Shown here: positions 24,837-34,597 of the stretch, piece after piece
How the letters are laid out: every line of letters begins with the position of its first letter
How positions within the stretch are numbered: position 1 is the first letter of the stretch
DNA from: Pseudonocardia sp. C8
Lineage (GTDB): Bacteria; Actinomycetota; Actinomycetes; Mycobacteriales; Pseudonocardiaceae
NCBI RefSeq assembly: GCF_014267175.1
Contig: NZ_JACMTR010000002.1
Location: 4,737,501 to 4,801,500, forward strand
Reading direction: 5' to 3'
DNA: 64,000 nt
Program-made: the position numbers and the translations under genes
Notes under the pieces: model-generated
Databases searched by the model: none
The model's input: only the letters and a program-made list of their open reading frames with translations
What the model was told of the DNA's origin: nothing

Positions 24837-26342
24837 TCATGACACTGCCCCGGTCATCTTCGTGCCCAGCTCCTCCGGGGTGACGGTGGCGGGATCGGCG
24901 GTGCCGACCAGCCGCCCGGCGTGCAGGACGGCCAGGGTGTCGGACAGGCCGATCAGCTCGTCCAGGTCGGCGGAGACCAGCAGGACGGCGAGACCCGCGG
25001 CGCGGGCCCGCCGCAGCTCGGCCCATATCCCGGCCTGGGCGCCGACGTCGACGCCGCGGGTGGGGTGGGCGGCGATCAGCAGCACCGGGTCCCCGGACAG
25101 CTCCCGGCCGACGACGAGCTTCTGCTGGTTGCCGCCGGACAGCGCCGAGGCCATGACGTCGATGCCCGGGGTGCGCACGTCGAACGCGCCGACGATCCGC
25201 TCGGTGTCGGTGCGGGCGGCGGCCCGGTCGATCAGCCCGCGGCGCCCGATCGGCGGCCGGGACTGGAAGCCGAGAACCCGGTTGGCCCACAGCGGCTGGT
25301 CGCCGAGCAGGGCGTGCCGGGTGCGGTCCTCCGGGACGTAGCCGACGCCCCGCTCGCGCCGGGCCATCGTGGACAGGCCGGAGACGTCCTCCCCGGACAG
25401 CAGCACCCGCCCGCGGGCGTGCCGCCGCATCCCCATGATCGTCTCGACGAGCTCGGTCTGGCCGTTGCCCTCCACGCCGGCGACGCCGAGCACCTCGCCG
25501 GCGTGCACCACGAGGTCGACGCCGTCGAGCAGGTCCCGCCCGCCGGCCGGGTCGGGCAGCCCGAGGCCCTCGACCCGCAGCACCTCGCGCTCGGTCACGG
25601 TCGATTCCCGCGTCCCGGGCGACGGCAGCTCGGAGCCGACCATCATCTCGGCCAGCTCGGAGTTGGTCACCCGCCCCGGATCGACGGTGCCGACGGTGCG
25701 CCCCCGGCGGAGCACGGTGATCCGGTCCGCGATCGCGCGGACCTCGTCGAGCTTGTGCGAGATGAACAGGAACGTGTAGCCGTCGGCCTGCATCGTCCGC
25801 ACGGTCGCGAACAGCTCGTCGACCTCCTGCGGAACCAGCACCGCGGTCGGCTCGTCGAGGATCACGGTCCGGGCACCGCGGTAGAGCACCTTGAGGATCT
25901 CGATGCGCTGGCGCTCGGCGACGCCGAGATGCTCGACGAGCGTGTCCGGTGCGGCCGACAGCCGGACCGCGGCCGCGAGCTCGGCGATCCGTGCGCGGGC
26001 CGCCTTCCCGATGCCGTGCCGCCGCTCCGCCCCGAGCAGGACGTTCTCGGCGACGGTCAGGTTGTCGGCCAGCATGAAGTGCTGGTGGACCATCCCGATC
26101 CCGGCGGCGATGGCGTCCGCCGGGCTGCGGAAGTGCGTCCCGGCGCCGCCGACCGCGATCGTGCCCTCGTCCGGGGCCAGCATCCCGTAGAGGATCTTCA
26201 TCAGGGTCGACTTGCCGGCCCCGTTCTCGCCGCAGAGGGCGTGGACCTCACCGGGGCGCACGGCGAGGTCCACGCCGTCGTTCGCGACGACGCCGGGGAA
26301 CCGCTTGGTGATCCCCCGCAGCTCGACGGCGTGCTCGATCAC
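24837..26342 (-). CDS. nucleoside ABC transporter ATPase (two fused nucleotide-binding domains)
   Basis: This is the cytoplasmic energising subunit of the BMP-type nucleoside importer (NupO/YufO type). The 501-residue protein carries two ABC domains. The first has Walker A GENGAGKST (about 38-46) and a Walker B region TVILDEPTAVL. The second has a degenerate P-loop (GVEGNGQTE) and the signature SGGNQQKLVVGREL. One intact and one degenerate site is usual for this group. The GTG at 26342 overlaps the stop of the binding-protein gene (GTGA). Confidence 0.93.
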   Translation of the reverse strand: MIEHAVELRGITKRFPGVVANDGVDLAVRPGEVHALCGENGAGKSTLMKILYGMLAPDEGTIAVGGAGTHFRSPADAIAAGIGMVHQHFMLADNLTVAENVLLGAERRHGIGKAARARIAELAAAVRLSAAPDTLVEHLGVAERQRIEILKVLYRGARTVILDEPTAVLVPQEVDELFATVRTMQADGYTFLFISHKLDEVRAIADRITVLRRGRTVGTVDPGRVTNSELAEMMVGSELPSPGTRESTVTEREVLRVEGLGLPDPAGGRDLLDGVDLVVHAGEVLGVAGVEGNGQTELVETIMGMRRHARGRVLLSGEDVSGLSTMARRERGVGYVPEDRTRHALLGDQPLWANRVLGFQSRPPIGRRGLIDRAAARTDTERIVGAFDVRTPGIDVMASALSGGNQQKLVVGRELSGDPVLLIAAHPTRGVDVGAQAGIWAELRRARAAGLAVLLVSADLDELIGLSDTLAVLHAGRLVGTADPATVTPEELGTKMTGAVS

Positions 26343-27490
26343 TTGGTGGACGACACCTGGATCCGACCGGCGATGATCGCCGCCTTGTAGGCCTCGAGCT
26401 GCGGCCGGATGTCGTCGACGAAGCCGCCGGAGGTGGAGTAGCCCACGCCGTCGTTGCGCAGGTCGAACCGCTTCGGGAGCTGGTCGACGGTGTTCCCGGC
26501 GACGGCGTTGACGTAGTCGTACACCGCCACGTCGACCCGCTTGATCATCGACGTCATGATCACGTCGCGGACCTGGGTCAGCTGCGGCGAGTTGTACTGG
26601 TCGGAGTCGACGCCGATCGCCTTCTTCTGCGCGGTCTGCGCGGCGGCGAAGACGCCCTGGTTCGACTGGCCGGCCGCGGCGAACACGATGTCCGCGCCCC
26701 CGTCGTACTGGCCGGAGGCGATCTCGGTGCCGCGGGTGGCGTCGTTGAACCCGGAGTTGTCCCCGAGCGGCGAGATGTAGGCCGAGTCGACCTGAACGTT
26801 CGGCGCGGCCGCCGTGGCCCCCTGCGCGTAGCCGGCGTCGAACTTCTGGATCAGCGGGTTGTCGACGCCGCCGACGAAGCCGACCTTGCAGGTCTGGGTC
26901 TTCAACGCGGCCGCCACGCCGACCAGGAAGGAGCCCTGCTCCTCGGCGAAGACCAGCGGGGTGACGTTCGGCAGCTGCACGGTGTCGTCGTCGACGATCG
27001 CGAACCTCGTCTGCGGGAACTCCTTCGCGACCGTGCTCACCCCGGTCGCGTAGTTGAAGCCCACCGCGATGATCGGGTTGAAGCCGCCCTGTGCGAGCTG
27101 GCGCAGCCGGGTCGTGCCGGCGTCCTCGCTCTCGCCCTGCTGGGCGGTGGCCTCCCGGGTGTTGGCCTTCTGCAGGCCCAGCTCGGCGACCGCCCGGTCC
27201 AGCCCGGCCGCGGCGGCGTCGTTGAACGACGCGTCGCCGCGCCCGCCGATGTCGTAGGCGAGGCCCACCTTGAGGCGGCTCGCGTCGGCCCTCGGCTTCT
27301 CCGGGGCGGGCTGCGCGCTCGCCGCCGGGACCGACGGCGGTGCGACGCGCTCGCACTGCCCGCCCTGGGCGGTCCCCCCACCGCCGCCGGTGTCGCGGGC
27401 GCAGCCCGCCAGTGCGAGTGCTGCGACGGCCGCGACGGCGACCGCGGTCGCGACCCTGCTCCGCCGTCCGATGCGCTGCTGGATCCGCAC
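26339..27490 (-). CDS. BMP-family nucleoside-binding lipoprotein
   Basis: This is the extracellular substrate-binding lipoprotein of the importer. A 29-residue signal ends in the lipobox LALAGC (Cys30). The mature part shows the BMP/PnrA pattern: VGLAYDIGGRGDASFNDAAAAGL, then IIAVGFNYATG, KVGFVGGVDNPLIQKFDAGY, and DIVFAAAGQSNQGVF. Purine or mixed nucleosides are the likely ligands, supported by downstream cdd and deoA. GTG 27490 follows GGGAGG. This is the first gene of the operon, divergent from the SRPBCC gene with about 147 bases between, where the promoter must lie. Confidence 0.92.
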   Translation of the reverse strand: MRIQQRIGRRSRVATAVAVAAVAALALAGCARDTGGGGGTAQGGQCERVAPPSVPAASAQPAPEKPRADASRLKVGLAYDIGGRGDASFNDAAAAGLDRAVAELGLQKANTREATAQQGESEDAGTTRLRQLAQGGFNPIIAVGFNYATGVSTVAKEFPQTRFAIVDDDTVQLPNVTPLVFAEEQGSFLVGVAAALKTQTCKVGFVGGVDNPLIQKFDAGYAQGATAAAPNVQVDSAYISPLGDNSGFNDATRGTEIASGQYDGGADIVFAAAGQSNQGVFAAAQTAQKKAIGVDSDQYNSPQLTQVRDVIMTSMIKRVDVAVYDYVNAVAGNTVDQLPKRFDLRNDGVGYSTSGGFVDDIRPQLEAYKAAIIAGRIQVSSTK

Positions 27491-27623
27491 GAACGTCCTC
27501 CCCCCGTCCCGGCGCCGCCCGTCCGGTGGCACCCGTTCCGCGGGACGGTAACGCTCCCGGGCGGCGCCGGGCAGGGTCGAGACAACGCCGTGACACGCAA
27601 TCGTCGAGCGGTTGACGGACCGG

Positions 27624-27629
27624 TACGGT
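27624..27629 (+). promoter_or_regulatory. putative -10 element of a leaderless transcript
   Basis: TACGGT fits the TANNNT -10 pattern and ends 8 bases before the GTG at 27638. There is no Shine-Dalgarno site in between. The arrangement matches the element ahead of the gene at 1521. Confidence 0.4.
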
Positions 27630-27637
27630 CCAGCCTC

Positions 27638-28120
27638 GTGGATCGTGCGGAGCTGACCGTGGAGGCCCCACCGGAGCGGGTGTGGGCACTGGTCTCGGAC
27701 ATCACCCGGGCCGGCGAGTGGAGCCCGGAGGCCACCGGGGGACGCTGGACGCACGGCGCGACCGGCCCCGCGGTCGGCGCCCGCTTCGTCGGCACCAACC
27801 GGAACGGGCGTCTGCGCTGGTCGACGCACTGCCGGGTCACCGAGTGCGAGCCGGGACGCCGGTTCACGTTCGTCGTCACCGAGTCACGGACGGCGTGGGG
27901 CTGGGTGCTCGCCCCGGCCATCGACAACCCGGCCACCGACGACCCGGCCAGCACGCGGGTGATCGCCTGGCGGGAGGGCGTCGGGCGCCCCGTGCTGCCG
28001 GTGCGGCTGCTGCAGCGCTCCGGCCTCCTCGGCCGGGACCGGGAGGGCATGATGCGCGACGGGCTGGCGCGGAGCCTGGAGCGGGTGAGACAGATCGTGG
28101 AGGCTCGACCGCCGAGGTAG
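27638..28120 (+). CDS. SRPBCC-family (START-like) protein
   Basis: This 160-residue cytosolic protein has the helix-grip fold pattern of the polyketide-cyclase/dehydrase-like SRPBCC group. It shows ELTVEAPPERVWALVSDIT at the start, GEWSPEATGGRW, GARFVGTNRNG, and a C-terminal helix (LARSLERVRQIVEA). Members bind hydrophobic ligands; the substrate here is unknown. I chose GTG 27638 over the upstream GTG 27590, because the family domain begins at once and a -10-like hexamer precedes it. It lies 14 bases ahead of the carboxypeptidase gene. Confidence 0.75.
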   Translation: MDRAELTVEAPPERVWALVSDITRAGEWSPEATGGRWTHGATGPAVGARFVGTNRNGRLRWSTHCRVTECEPGRRFTFVVTESRTAWGWVLAPAIDNPATDDPASTRVIAWREGVGRPVLPVRLLQRSGLLGRDREGMMRDGLARSLERVRQIVEARPPR

Positions 28121-28134
28121 GGCATGCTGCGCAG

Positions 28135-29586
28135 GTGAGGGTGCTGATTCCCGGCCTGCTGGTGGTCCCGTTGCTGCTCGGCGCGGCCGCCCCGGGGCAC
28201 GCGGGCCCGGGTCCGGCCGGTCCTGCTGTTCCCGCTCTGGCGGGCGCACTCATCCCGGGACCCACCGCCGCGGGACCCGCCGACGCAGGGCTCACCGACG
28301 CGGGACTCACCGGCGCAGGGCTCACCGCCGCAGGGCTCACCGACGCGGGCCTCGCCGGCGCGCCGGGCGCGGCCGTCCCGGCGTTCCCGGCGGCACCTGC
28401 CGGGGCCGGCGCCTGTCCCGGGCAGGCGGTGCCGCCCGGACCACCGGCGAAGGAGGAGGCGGGCGCGGCCGTCGCGCCGCTTCCGGTGCCGGACCCGCCG
28501 GTCGGCGGCCTCACCGTCTGCGCCGAGGCGCACGTGGGCCCGGTCCCCCCGCCGCCGGTGGGCGTCGCGTCCTACCTGGTCGCCGACCTCGACACCGGGG
28601 CGGTGCTGGCCGCGCGTGCCCCGCACGCCCGGCACCGGCCGGCGTCGACGATCAAGCTGCTGCTCGCCATGGTGGTCGACCGGGCGCTACCGCCGGAGCA
28701 GGTGGTCACCGGCACGGTCGAGGACGCGAACATCGAGGGCAGCCGGGCCGGGATCGGCCCGGGCGGCCGGTACACGGTCGACCAGCTGCTGCACGGCCTG
28801 CTGCTGGCCTCCGGCAACGACGCCGCGCACGCGCTCACCCGCGAGCTCGGCGGCGGGCCTACGACCCTCGCCGCGATGCAGGACGTCGCCCGCCACCTCG
28901 GCGCGGCGGACACCCGGCCCGCGACCCCGTCCGGGCTGGACGGTCCCGGCGCGTCGTCGTCGGCGTACGACCTGGCGCTGATCCTGCACGCCGCACTCGA
29001 GCGCCCGCGGATCGCCGCGATCCTGCGGACGCCGGCCGTCCCGTTCCCCGGCTTCGCCGGCCGGCCCGGCTTCGTGCTCGGCAACGACGACCGGTTGCTC
29101 GGCACACCGGGCTTCCTGGGCGGCAAGAACGGCTTCACCGATGCGGCCCGGCACACGTTCGTCGGTGCGGTCGAGCGGGGCGGACGGCGACTGGTCGTCG
29201 CGCTCGTGCGCGGCGAGTCCCGGCCGGTCCGGATGGTCGACCAGGCCCGCGCCCTGCTCGACTGGGGCTTCGGCACCCCCGGCGGGACGGCGGTCGGGAC
29301 GCTCGTCGCCCCGGGTGCCGGGCCCGGTTCGGCGCTCCCCGACCCGGCGGCGGCTCCCGACCGGCTCTCCGGGCCGGGCCTGCCGGCCGGCCCGGACCCG
29401 CTCGCACCCCCGGGCAGCGGAGCCGCGGCCGGCGCCGTTCCGGGCACCGGTGCACCAGGGATCGGCGCGGACGGCCCCGGACCGGGCGTCCCGGCCGCCG
29501 TCGTCGTCGGCGGGGTCGCCGCCGCGGTCGGCCTCGCGGGCCTGCTCGCGGGCCTGCTCACGGTCGTGCACCGGCGCCGCCGCTGA
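28135..29586 (+). CDS. D-alanyl-D-alanine carboxypeptidase (penicillin-binding protein, S11-type)
   Basis: This exported serine peptidase trims the terminal D-Ala of peptidoglycan stem peptides. A signal sequence (residues 1-23) is followed by a low-complexity region with five AGLT-type pentapeptides (51-75) and a Pro-rich linker. The catalytic domain has S171TIK (nucleophile Ser171, Lys174), S226GN and K331NG. The third motif is KNG where most family members have KTG. A second low-complexity linker leads to a C-terminal membrane helix (about 457-478) and a basic end, so it is anchored at both ends before processing. It corresponds in position to dacB1 (Rv3330). The GTG start has no clear ribosome site. 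Confidence 0.85.
   Translation: MRVLIPGLLVVPLLLGAAAPGHAGPGPAGPAVPALAGALIPGPTAAGPADAGLTDAGLTGAGLTAAGLTDAGLAGAPGAAVPAFPAAPAGAGACPGQAVPPGPPAKEEAGAAVAPLPVPDPPVGGLTVCAEAHVGPVPPPPVGVASYLVADLDTGAVLAARAPHARHRPASTIKLLLAMVVDRALPPEQVVTGTVEDANIEGSRAGIGPGGRYTVDQLLHGLLLASGNDAAHALTRELGGGPTTLAAMQDVARHLGAADTRPATPSGLDGPGASSSAYDLALILHAALERPRIAAILRTPAVPFPGFAGRPGFVLGNDDRLLGTPGFLGGKNGFTDAARHTFVGAVERGGRRLVVALVRGESRPVRMVDQARALLDWGFGTPGGTAVGTLVAPGAGPGSALPDPAAAPDRLSGPGLPAGPDPLAPPGSGAAAGAVPGTGAPGIGADGPGPGVPAAVVVGGVAAAVGLAGLLAGLLTVVHRRRR
28285..28359 (+). repeat. five 15-bp tandem repeats inside the carboxypeptidase gene
   Basis: Five consecutive 15-base units, related to GCAGGGCTCACCGAC, start at 28285, 28300, 28315, 28330 and 28345. 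Each encodes AGLT/AGLA plus one residue. The unit length keeps the frame, so copy number could vary without disrupting the protein. Confidence 0.8.
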
Positions 29587-29642
29587 CCCCGGGCCCGGCC
29601 GGGCCCGCCCGCGTGCGCCCGGCCCGCCGCCCCGTCGCCGGG

Positions 29643-30707
29643 TCAGTGGCGGCGTCTCCCCCAGGCCCGCAGGCCCAGCGCCCCGCCGAGCAGCCCCGCG
29701 GTCAGCAGGCCCGCCGACGCCAGCGCGCCGGGGCCCTCACGGACGACGTACTGCGGCCGGATCACCGCCGGTGCCGGGACGTCCCGCGGGCCCTGGTCGT
29801 TCTCCTCGGCGCTGGCAGCCCAGGCCGTCACGAACAGCAGGAACCGGGACGCGAAGAAGATGAAGATCAGCAGACCGAGGATCGACCCGAACGCCGCCCC
29901 GGCCGCGGAGTTGGTGACCGTCCCCAGGTAGACGACCATCACCCGCTGCAGGATCGCGAACCCGACCGCGCCGAGCAGCGCGGCCTTCGCGGCGCTGCGG
30001 AACGTCACCGGTTCCCGGGGCAGCCGGGCGATGACCCACAGGAACACCAGCCAGTTCCCGCCGAGACCGATCAGGAACGACGCGACCCCGAGCAGGAAGC
30101 GGGCCCAGCCGGCCTCGCCGAGCCCCACCAGCCCGAGCAGGTAGGCGCCGAGCGTGCCCCCGATCGAGGCGATCGCGAACGAGGCGACCAGCGCCAGGCC
30201 GAGCCCCACGAGCGCGAGGAGGTCCCAGAACAGCCGCTTGATCATCGGTGGGGCCTCGTCACGCTGGCCCCACTGCTCGGTGAGCGCCTCGCGCAGGTTG
30301 CTCATCCACCCGATCCCGGAGTACAGCGCGCCGAGCAGACCGACCGCACCGATCGTGCCCGCCTGCCTGATCGCGGTGTCGACGACCCCGCCGAGGGTGT
30401 TGCCCAGGTCGCCGGGGACCGCCGAGGTGATCCCGCCCTTGAGCTGCTGGAGCAGCTCGGGGTTGCCGCGCAGCACGAACGCCGCGACGGCGAACGCCAC
30501 CATCAGCAGCGGCACGAGGGCGAGGATCGAGAAGTACGTGATCGCCGCGGCGTAGTGGTCGCCGTGGTTCTCGGTGTACCGCTCGCCGGCCCGCACCAGG
30601 TGGTCCAGCCACGGGTACTTCTCGCGCTGGCGCTCGAGGAAGGTCTGGCCCTCCTCCACGTCCTCGTCGAGCCGGTGTGCCGTCGTGGTCGCGCTGCGGT
30701 CGGCCAT
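29643..30707 (-). CDS. YihY/BrkB-family integral membrane protein
   Basis: The 354-residue protein has the family pattern. An N-terminal helix is followed by GDHYAAAITYFSILALVPLLMVAFAVAAF, six membrane segments, a conserved GWMSNLREALTEQWG loop, and FGSILGLLIFIFFASRFLLFVTAW. The family was once called RNase BN, but that activity is not supported; its function remains unclear, possibly transport. It lies 38 bases downstream of trpS on the same strand, matching Rv3335c next to Rv3336c. The C-terminus carries one extra hydrophobic segment and a basic tail. Confidence 0.88.
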   Translation of the reverse strand: MADRSATTTAHRLDEDVEEGQTFLERQREKYPWLDHLVRAGERYTENHGDHYAAAITYFSILALVPLLMVAFAVAAFVLRGNPELLQQLKGGITSAVPGDLGNTLGGVVDTAIRQAGTIGAVGLLGALYSGIGWMSNLREALTEQWGQRDEAPPMIKRLFWDLLALVGLGLALVASFAIASIGGTLGAYLLGLVGLGEAGWARFLLGVASFLIGLGGNWLVFLWVIARLPREPVTFRSAAKAALLGAVGFAILQRVMVVYLGTVTNSAAGAAFGSILGLLIFIFFASRFLLFVTAWAASAEENDQGPRDVPAPAVIRPQYVVREGPGALASAGLLTAGLLGGALGLRAWGRRRH

Positions 30708-30745
30708 GGGTCCCCCGGGGTCGGTCGTCACCCGCCCGGGACGGA

Positions 30746-31834
<1,089 letters not shown>

Positions 31835-31860
31835 TCATCGGCCGAGCCCACGCTGGTCAC

Positions 31861-33360
31861 ATGACCGCCCCCACGCTCGTCGACGCACCGCCGCCGGCGC
31901 ACGGCTCCGGCCGGCGACGGACCGCGAGGCCGGCCCTCCTCGTCGCGGTCGTGGCCCTCGTCCTCGTCGGCGGCACCTGGGCGGCGACCGGCGGGCCGGG
32001 CGCGCTGCCGGCCGGCCTGTCGGTGACCGGAGCGGTGACCCTCTCGGTGTTCCTGGTCGCGGTGGGGCTCTGGGCCTTCACCCGGGTCGACGAGACCTAC
32101 GTCGCGCTGGGGGCGGCCACGCTCCTCACGCTGGCCGGTGCCCTCGAGCCGGACACGCTGTTCGGCGCGCTCGGCGACGAGACGATCTGGCTCCTGGTGG
32201 CCGCGTTCGTGCTGGCCGCCGGGGTGCGGGCGACCGGGCTGAGCACCCGTGCCGCGGTCGCGCTGGTGTCCGGGGCCCGCAGCCCGCGCGGACTCGCGCA
32301 CCGGGTCGCGTTCGCGGTGTTCGTCACCGCGTTCGCGGTGCCGTCGACGTCGGCGCGGGCGGCGGTCGCCCTGCCGGTGTTCACGGCCGTGTCCGGCACG
32401 CTCGGCGCGGACGCCCCGGACCGGCGGTTGCGCAAGGCCCTGGCCCTGCTGTTCCCGTCGGTGATCCTGCTCAGCGCGGTCGCCACCCTCACCGGTGCCG
32501 GAGCCCACCTGGTGACCAGCCAGGTCCTGCACGCCGCCACCGGCGCCGGCATCGGGTTCGGCCGGTGGCTCCTGCTCGGGGTGCCGCTGGCGGTGGTGTC
32601 GACCGTGCTCACCGCGGAGCTGGTGCTGACCCTGTTCACCCGCCGCGACGACCGGCGCCGCAGCCTGCGCGTCGACCGGGAGGCCGTGGCCTCCGCGATA
32701 CCCACGCCGGTGACCGGCCCGCTGACCGGGCCGGAGCGCCGCGCCCTGATCGTGCTGGCCGCCGTGACAGCGACGTGGTCCACCGAGAGCTGGCACGGGA
32801 TCCCGGCCGCGCTGGCGGCCCTGGCCGGGGCACTGGTCCTGGCCGGCCCGCGGATCGGCACGACGTCGCTGGAGGCCGGGCTGCGGTCGGTGCCGTGGTC
32901 GTTGCTGGTGTTCATGGCCGCCACCGGAGCGCTCGGGGCCGCGCTGGTCGGCTCCGGAGCCGGTGGGTGGCTGGCCGGCGTCGCGCTGGGCGGAGCGGGC
33001 GCGGTCCCGGGCCCACTCTTCATCACGGTCGTGATCGCGCTCAGCGCCCTGGCCCACCTGGTCCTCGCCTCCCGCACGGCGCGGTCGAGCGTGCTGATCC
33101 CGCTGCTCGTCCCGGCCGCCGTGGCCGCAGGCCTGGACCCGGTGGCCGTGGCGTTCGCCTCGACCGCCGCGGCCGGCTTCTGCCACACGCTGCCCTCGTC
33201 GGCGAAGCCGGTGGCCATGTTCGCCCGGGTCGACGGCGTACCGACCTACGACCGCCCCGACCTGCTGCGGCTCTCGGCCGGGCTCGGGCCACTGACCGTT
33301 GCGCTGGTCCTCGTGTTCTCCCTGGCCGTCTGGCCACTGCTCGGCCTGCCGCTGCGCTGA
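31861..33360 (+). CDS. SLC13/DASS-type anion permease, probably for glycerate or a related acid
   Basis: The 499-residue membrane protein has about 12 hydrophobic segments. It shows the features of the DASS/ArsB-like transporters: paired hairpin regions with conserved Ser/Thr (VTAFAVPSTSARAAVALPVF and VLASRTARSSVLIPLLVP), and a C-terminal STAAAGFCHTLPSSAKPVAMFA. The two halves look like an inverted repeat, as usual in the family. Its stop is 37 bases before glycerate kinase, so glycerate or a close hydroxy-acid is the likely cargo (inference from neighbour). It starts at ATG 31861. Confidence 0.8.
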   Translation: MTAPTLVDAPPPAHGSGRRRTARPALLVAVVALVLVGGTWAATGGPGALPAGLSVTGAVTLSVFLVAVGLWAFTRVDETYVALGAATLLTLAGALEPDTLFGALGDETIWLLVAAFVLAAGVRATGLSTRAAVALVSGARSPRGLAHRVAFAVFVTAFAVPSTSARAAVALPVFTAVSGTLGADAPDRRLRKALALLFPSVILLSAVATLTGAGAHLVTSQVLHAATGAGIGFGRWLLLGVPLAVVSTVLTAELVLTLFTRRDDRRRSLRVDREAVASAIPTPVTGPLTGPERRALIVLAAVTATWSTESWHGIPAALAALAGALVLAGPRIGTTSLEAGLRSVPWSLLVFMAATGALGAALVGSGAGGWLAGVALGGAGAVPGPLFITVVIALSALAHLVLASRTARSSVLIPLLVPAAVAAGLDPVAVAFASTAAAGFCHTLPSSAKPVAMFARVDGVPTYDRPDLLRLSAGLGPLTVALVLVFSLAVWPLLGLPLR

Positions 33361-33397
33361 GCCCGTCCGCACACCGATCCTTCGTGGAGGTCCTGCC

Positions 33398-34576
33398 ATG
33401 CCCGTCACGCGACCGCGCCGTTTCGTCGTCGCCCCCAGTGGCTTCAAGGAGTGCCTCGACGCGCACGACGTCGCCGCCGCCATCGCCGCCGGGATCCGCC
33501 GGGTCGTGCCCGGCGCGGTCATCGACCTGGTGCCCCTGGTCGACGGTGGGGAGGGCTCGGCTGCGGCGATGGCGGCCGCGACCGGGGGACGCCTCGTCCC
33601 GGCCCGGGTCACCGGGCCGGTCGGCCGGCCCGTCGACGCGCACGTCGGCCTGCTCGGCGGCCCGGGTCCCCTCACCGCGGTGGTCGAGATGGCGCAGGCG
33701 GCCGGTCTGTACCGGGTGCCCGCCGACACCCGGGACCCGGGCGTGACCACCACGTACGGGGTCGGTGAGCTGATCACCGCCGCGCTCGACCTCGGCGCGA
33801 CCCGGCTGCTCGTCGGCTGCGGCGACTCGGGCACCAGTGACGGCGGTGCCGGCGCGTTGCAAGCCCTCGGCGCGGACGTGCGCGACTCCCTGGGCAATGC
33901 CGTCGGGCCCGGGGGGTCCGCGCTGGCCGAGGTGGACGGTGTCGATCTGTCGGGGCTCGACCCCCGGCTGGACGACGTCGAGATCCTCGCCGCGGTCAAC
34001 CCGCACAACGTGCTGTGCGGCCCGAACGGGGTGGCCCGCGTGTTCGGGCCGCAGAAGGGCGCCACCCCGGAGCAGGTCGACGAGCTCGACGGGGCTCTGG
34101 AGCGATGGGCCAAGGTGCTCTCCCGCGACACCGGCCTCGACGTCGGACGGCTCCCGGGTTCCGGGGCGTCGGGCGGGCTCGGCGCGGGACTCGCCGCCGG
34201 GCTCGGAGCCCGGCTTCGCCCTCGCTTCGACGTGCTGCTCGACCACGTCGACCTCGACGGTGCGCTCGCCGCCGCCGACCTGGTCGTCACGGCCGAGGGC
34301 GCGCTCGACGCGCAGACCCCCCGAGGCAAGGTCCCCGCCGAGGTCGCGCGGCGCGCCCGGCGCCACCACGTCCCGACGATCGCCCTGGCCGGAACCCTGG
34401 GCGCCGGCGTCGAGACGGTGCACGAGGCCGGCATCGACGCCTACGCCACGATCGTGCCCGCCCCGATCGGACTGCCCGAGTCCGTCTCCCGGGCCGCCGA
34501 GCTGCTCACCGACGCCACCGAACGCGCCCTGCGCATGGTCCTCGTCGGCACCCTGTGCGCCGCCCGCGCCGCCTGA
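33398..34576 (+). CDS. glycerate kinase (GarK/GlxK family)
   Basis: This cytosolic kinase phosphorylates glycerate, feeding C3 acids into central metabolism. The 392-residue protein shows the family motifs VVAPSGFKECLDAHDVA at the N-terminus, VDGGEGSAAAM, VGCGDSGTSDGGAGALQALGA, FGPQKGAT, and a C-terminal VTAEGALDAQTPRGKVPAEVARRA. The ATG at 33398 follows GTGGAGG. It forms an apparent two-gene operon with the permease upstream and converges on the response-regulator gene 22 bases away. No dedicated regulator is visible in this operon. Confidence 0.93.
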   Translation: MPVTRPRRFVVAPSGFKECLDAHDVAAAIAAGIRRVVPGAVIDLVPLVDGGEGSAAAMAAATGGRLVPARVTGPVGRPVDAHVGLLGGPGPLTAVVEMAQAAGLYRVPADTRDPGVTTTYGVGELITAALDLGATRLLVGCGDSGTSDGGAGALQALGADVRDSLGNAVGPGGSALAEVDGVDLSGLDPRLDDVEILAAVNPHNVLCGPNGVARVFGPQKGATPEQVDELDGALERWAKVLSRDTGLDVGRLPGSGASGGLGAGLAAGLGARLRPRFDVLLDHVDLDGALAAADLVVTAEGALDAQTPRGKVPAEVARRARRHHVPTIALAGTLGAGVETVHEAGIDAYATIVPAPIGLPESVSRAAELLTDATERALRMVLVGTLCAARAA

Positions 34577-34597
34577 GGGGGCGCGCCGGCGCGGTCG

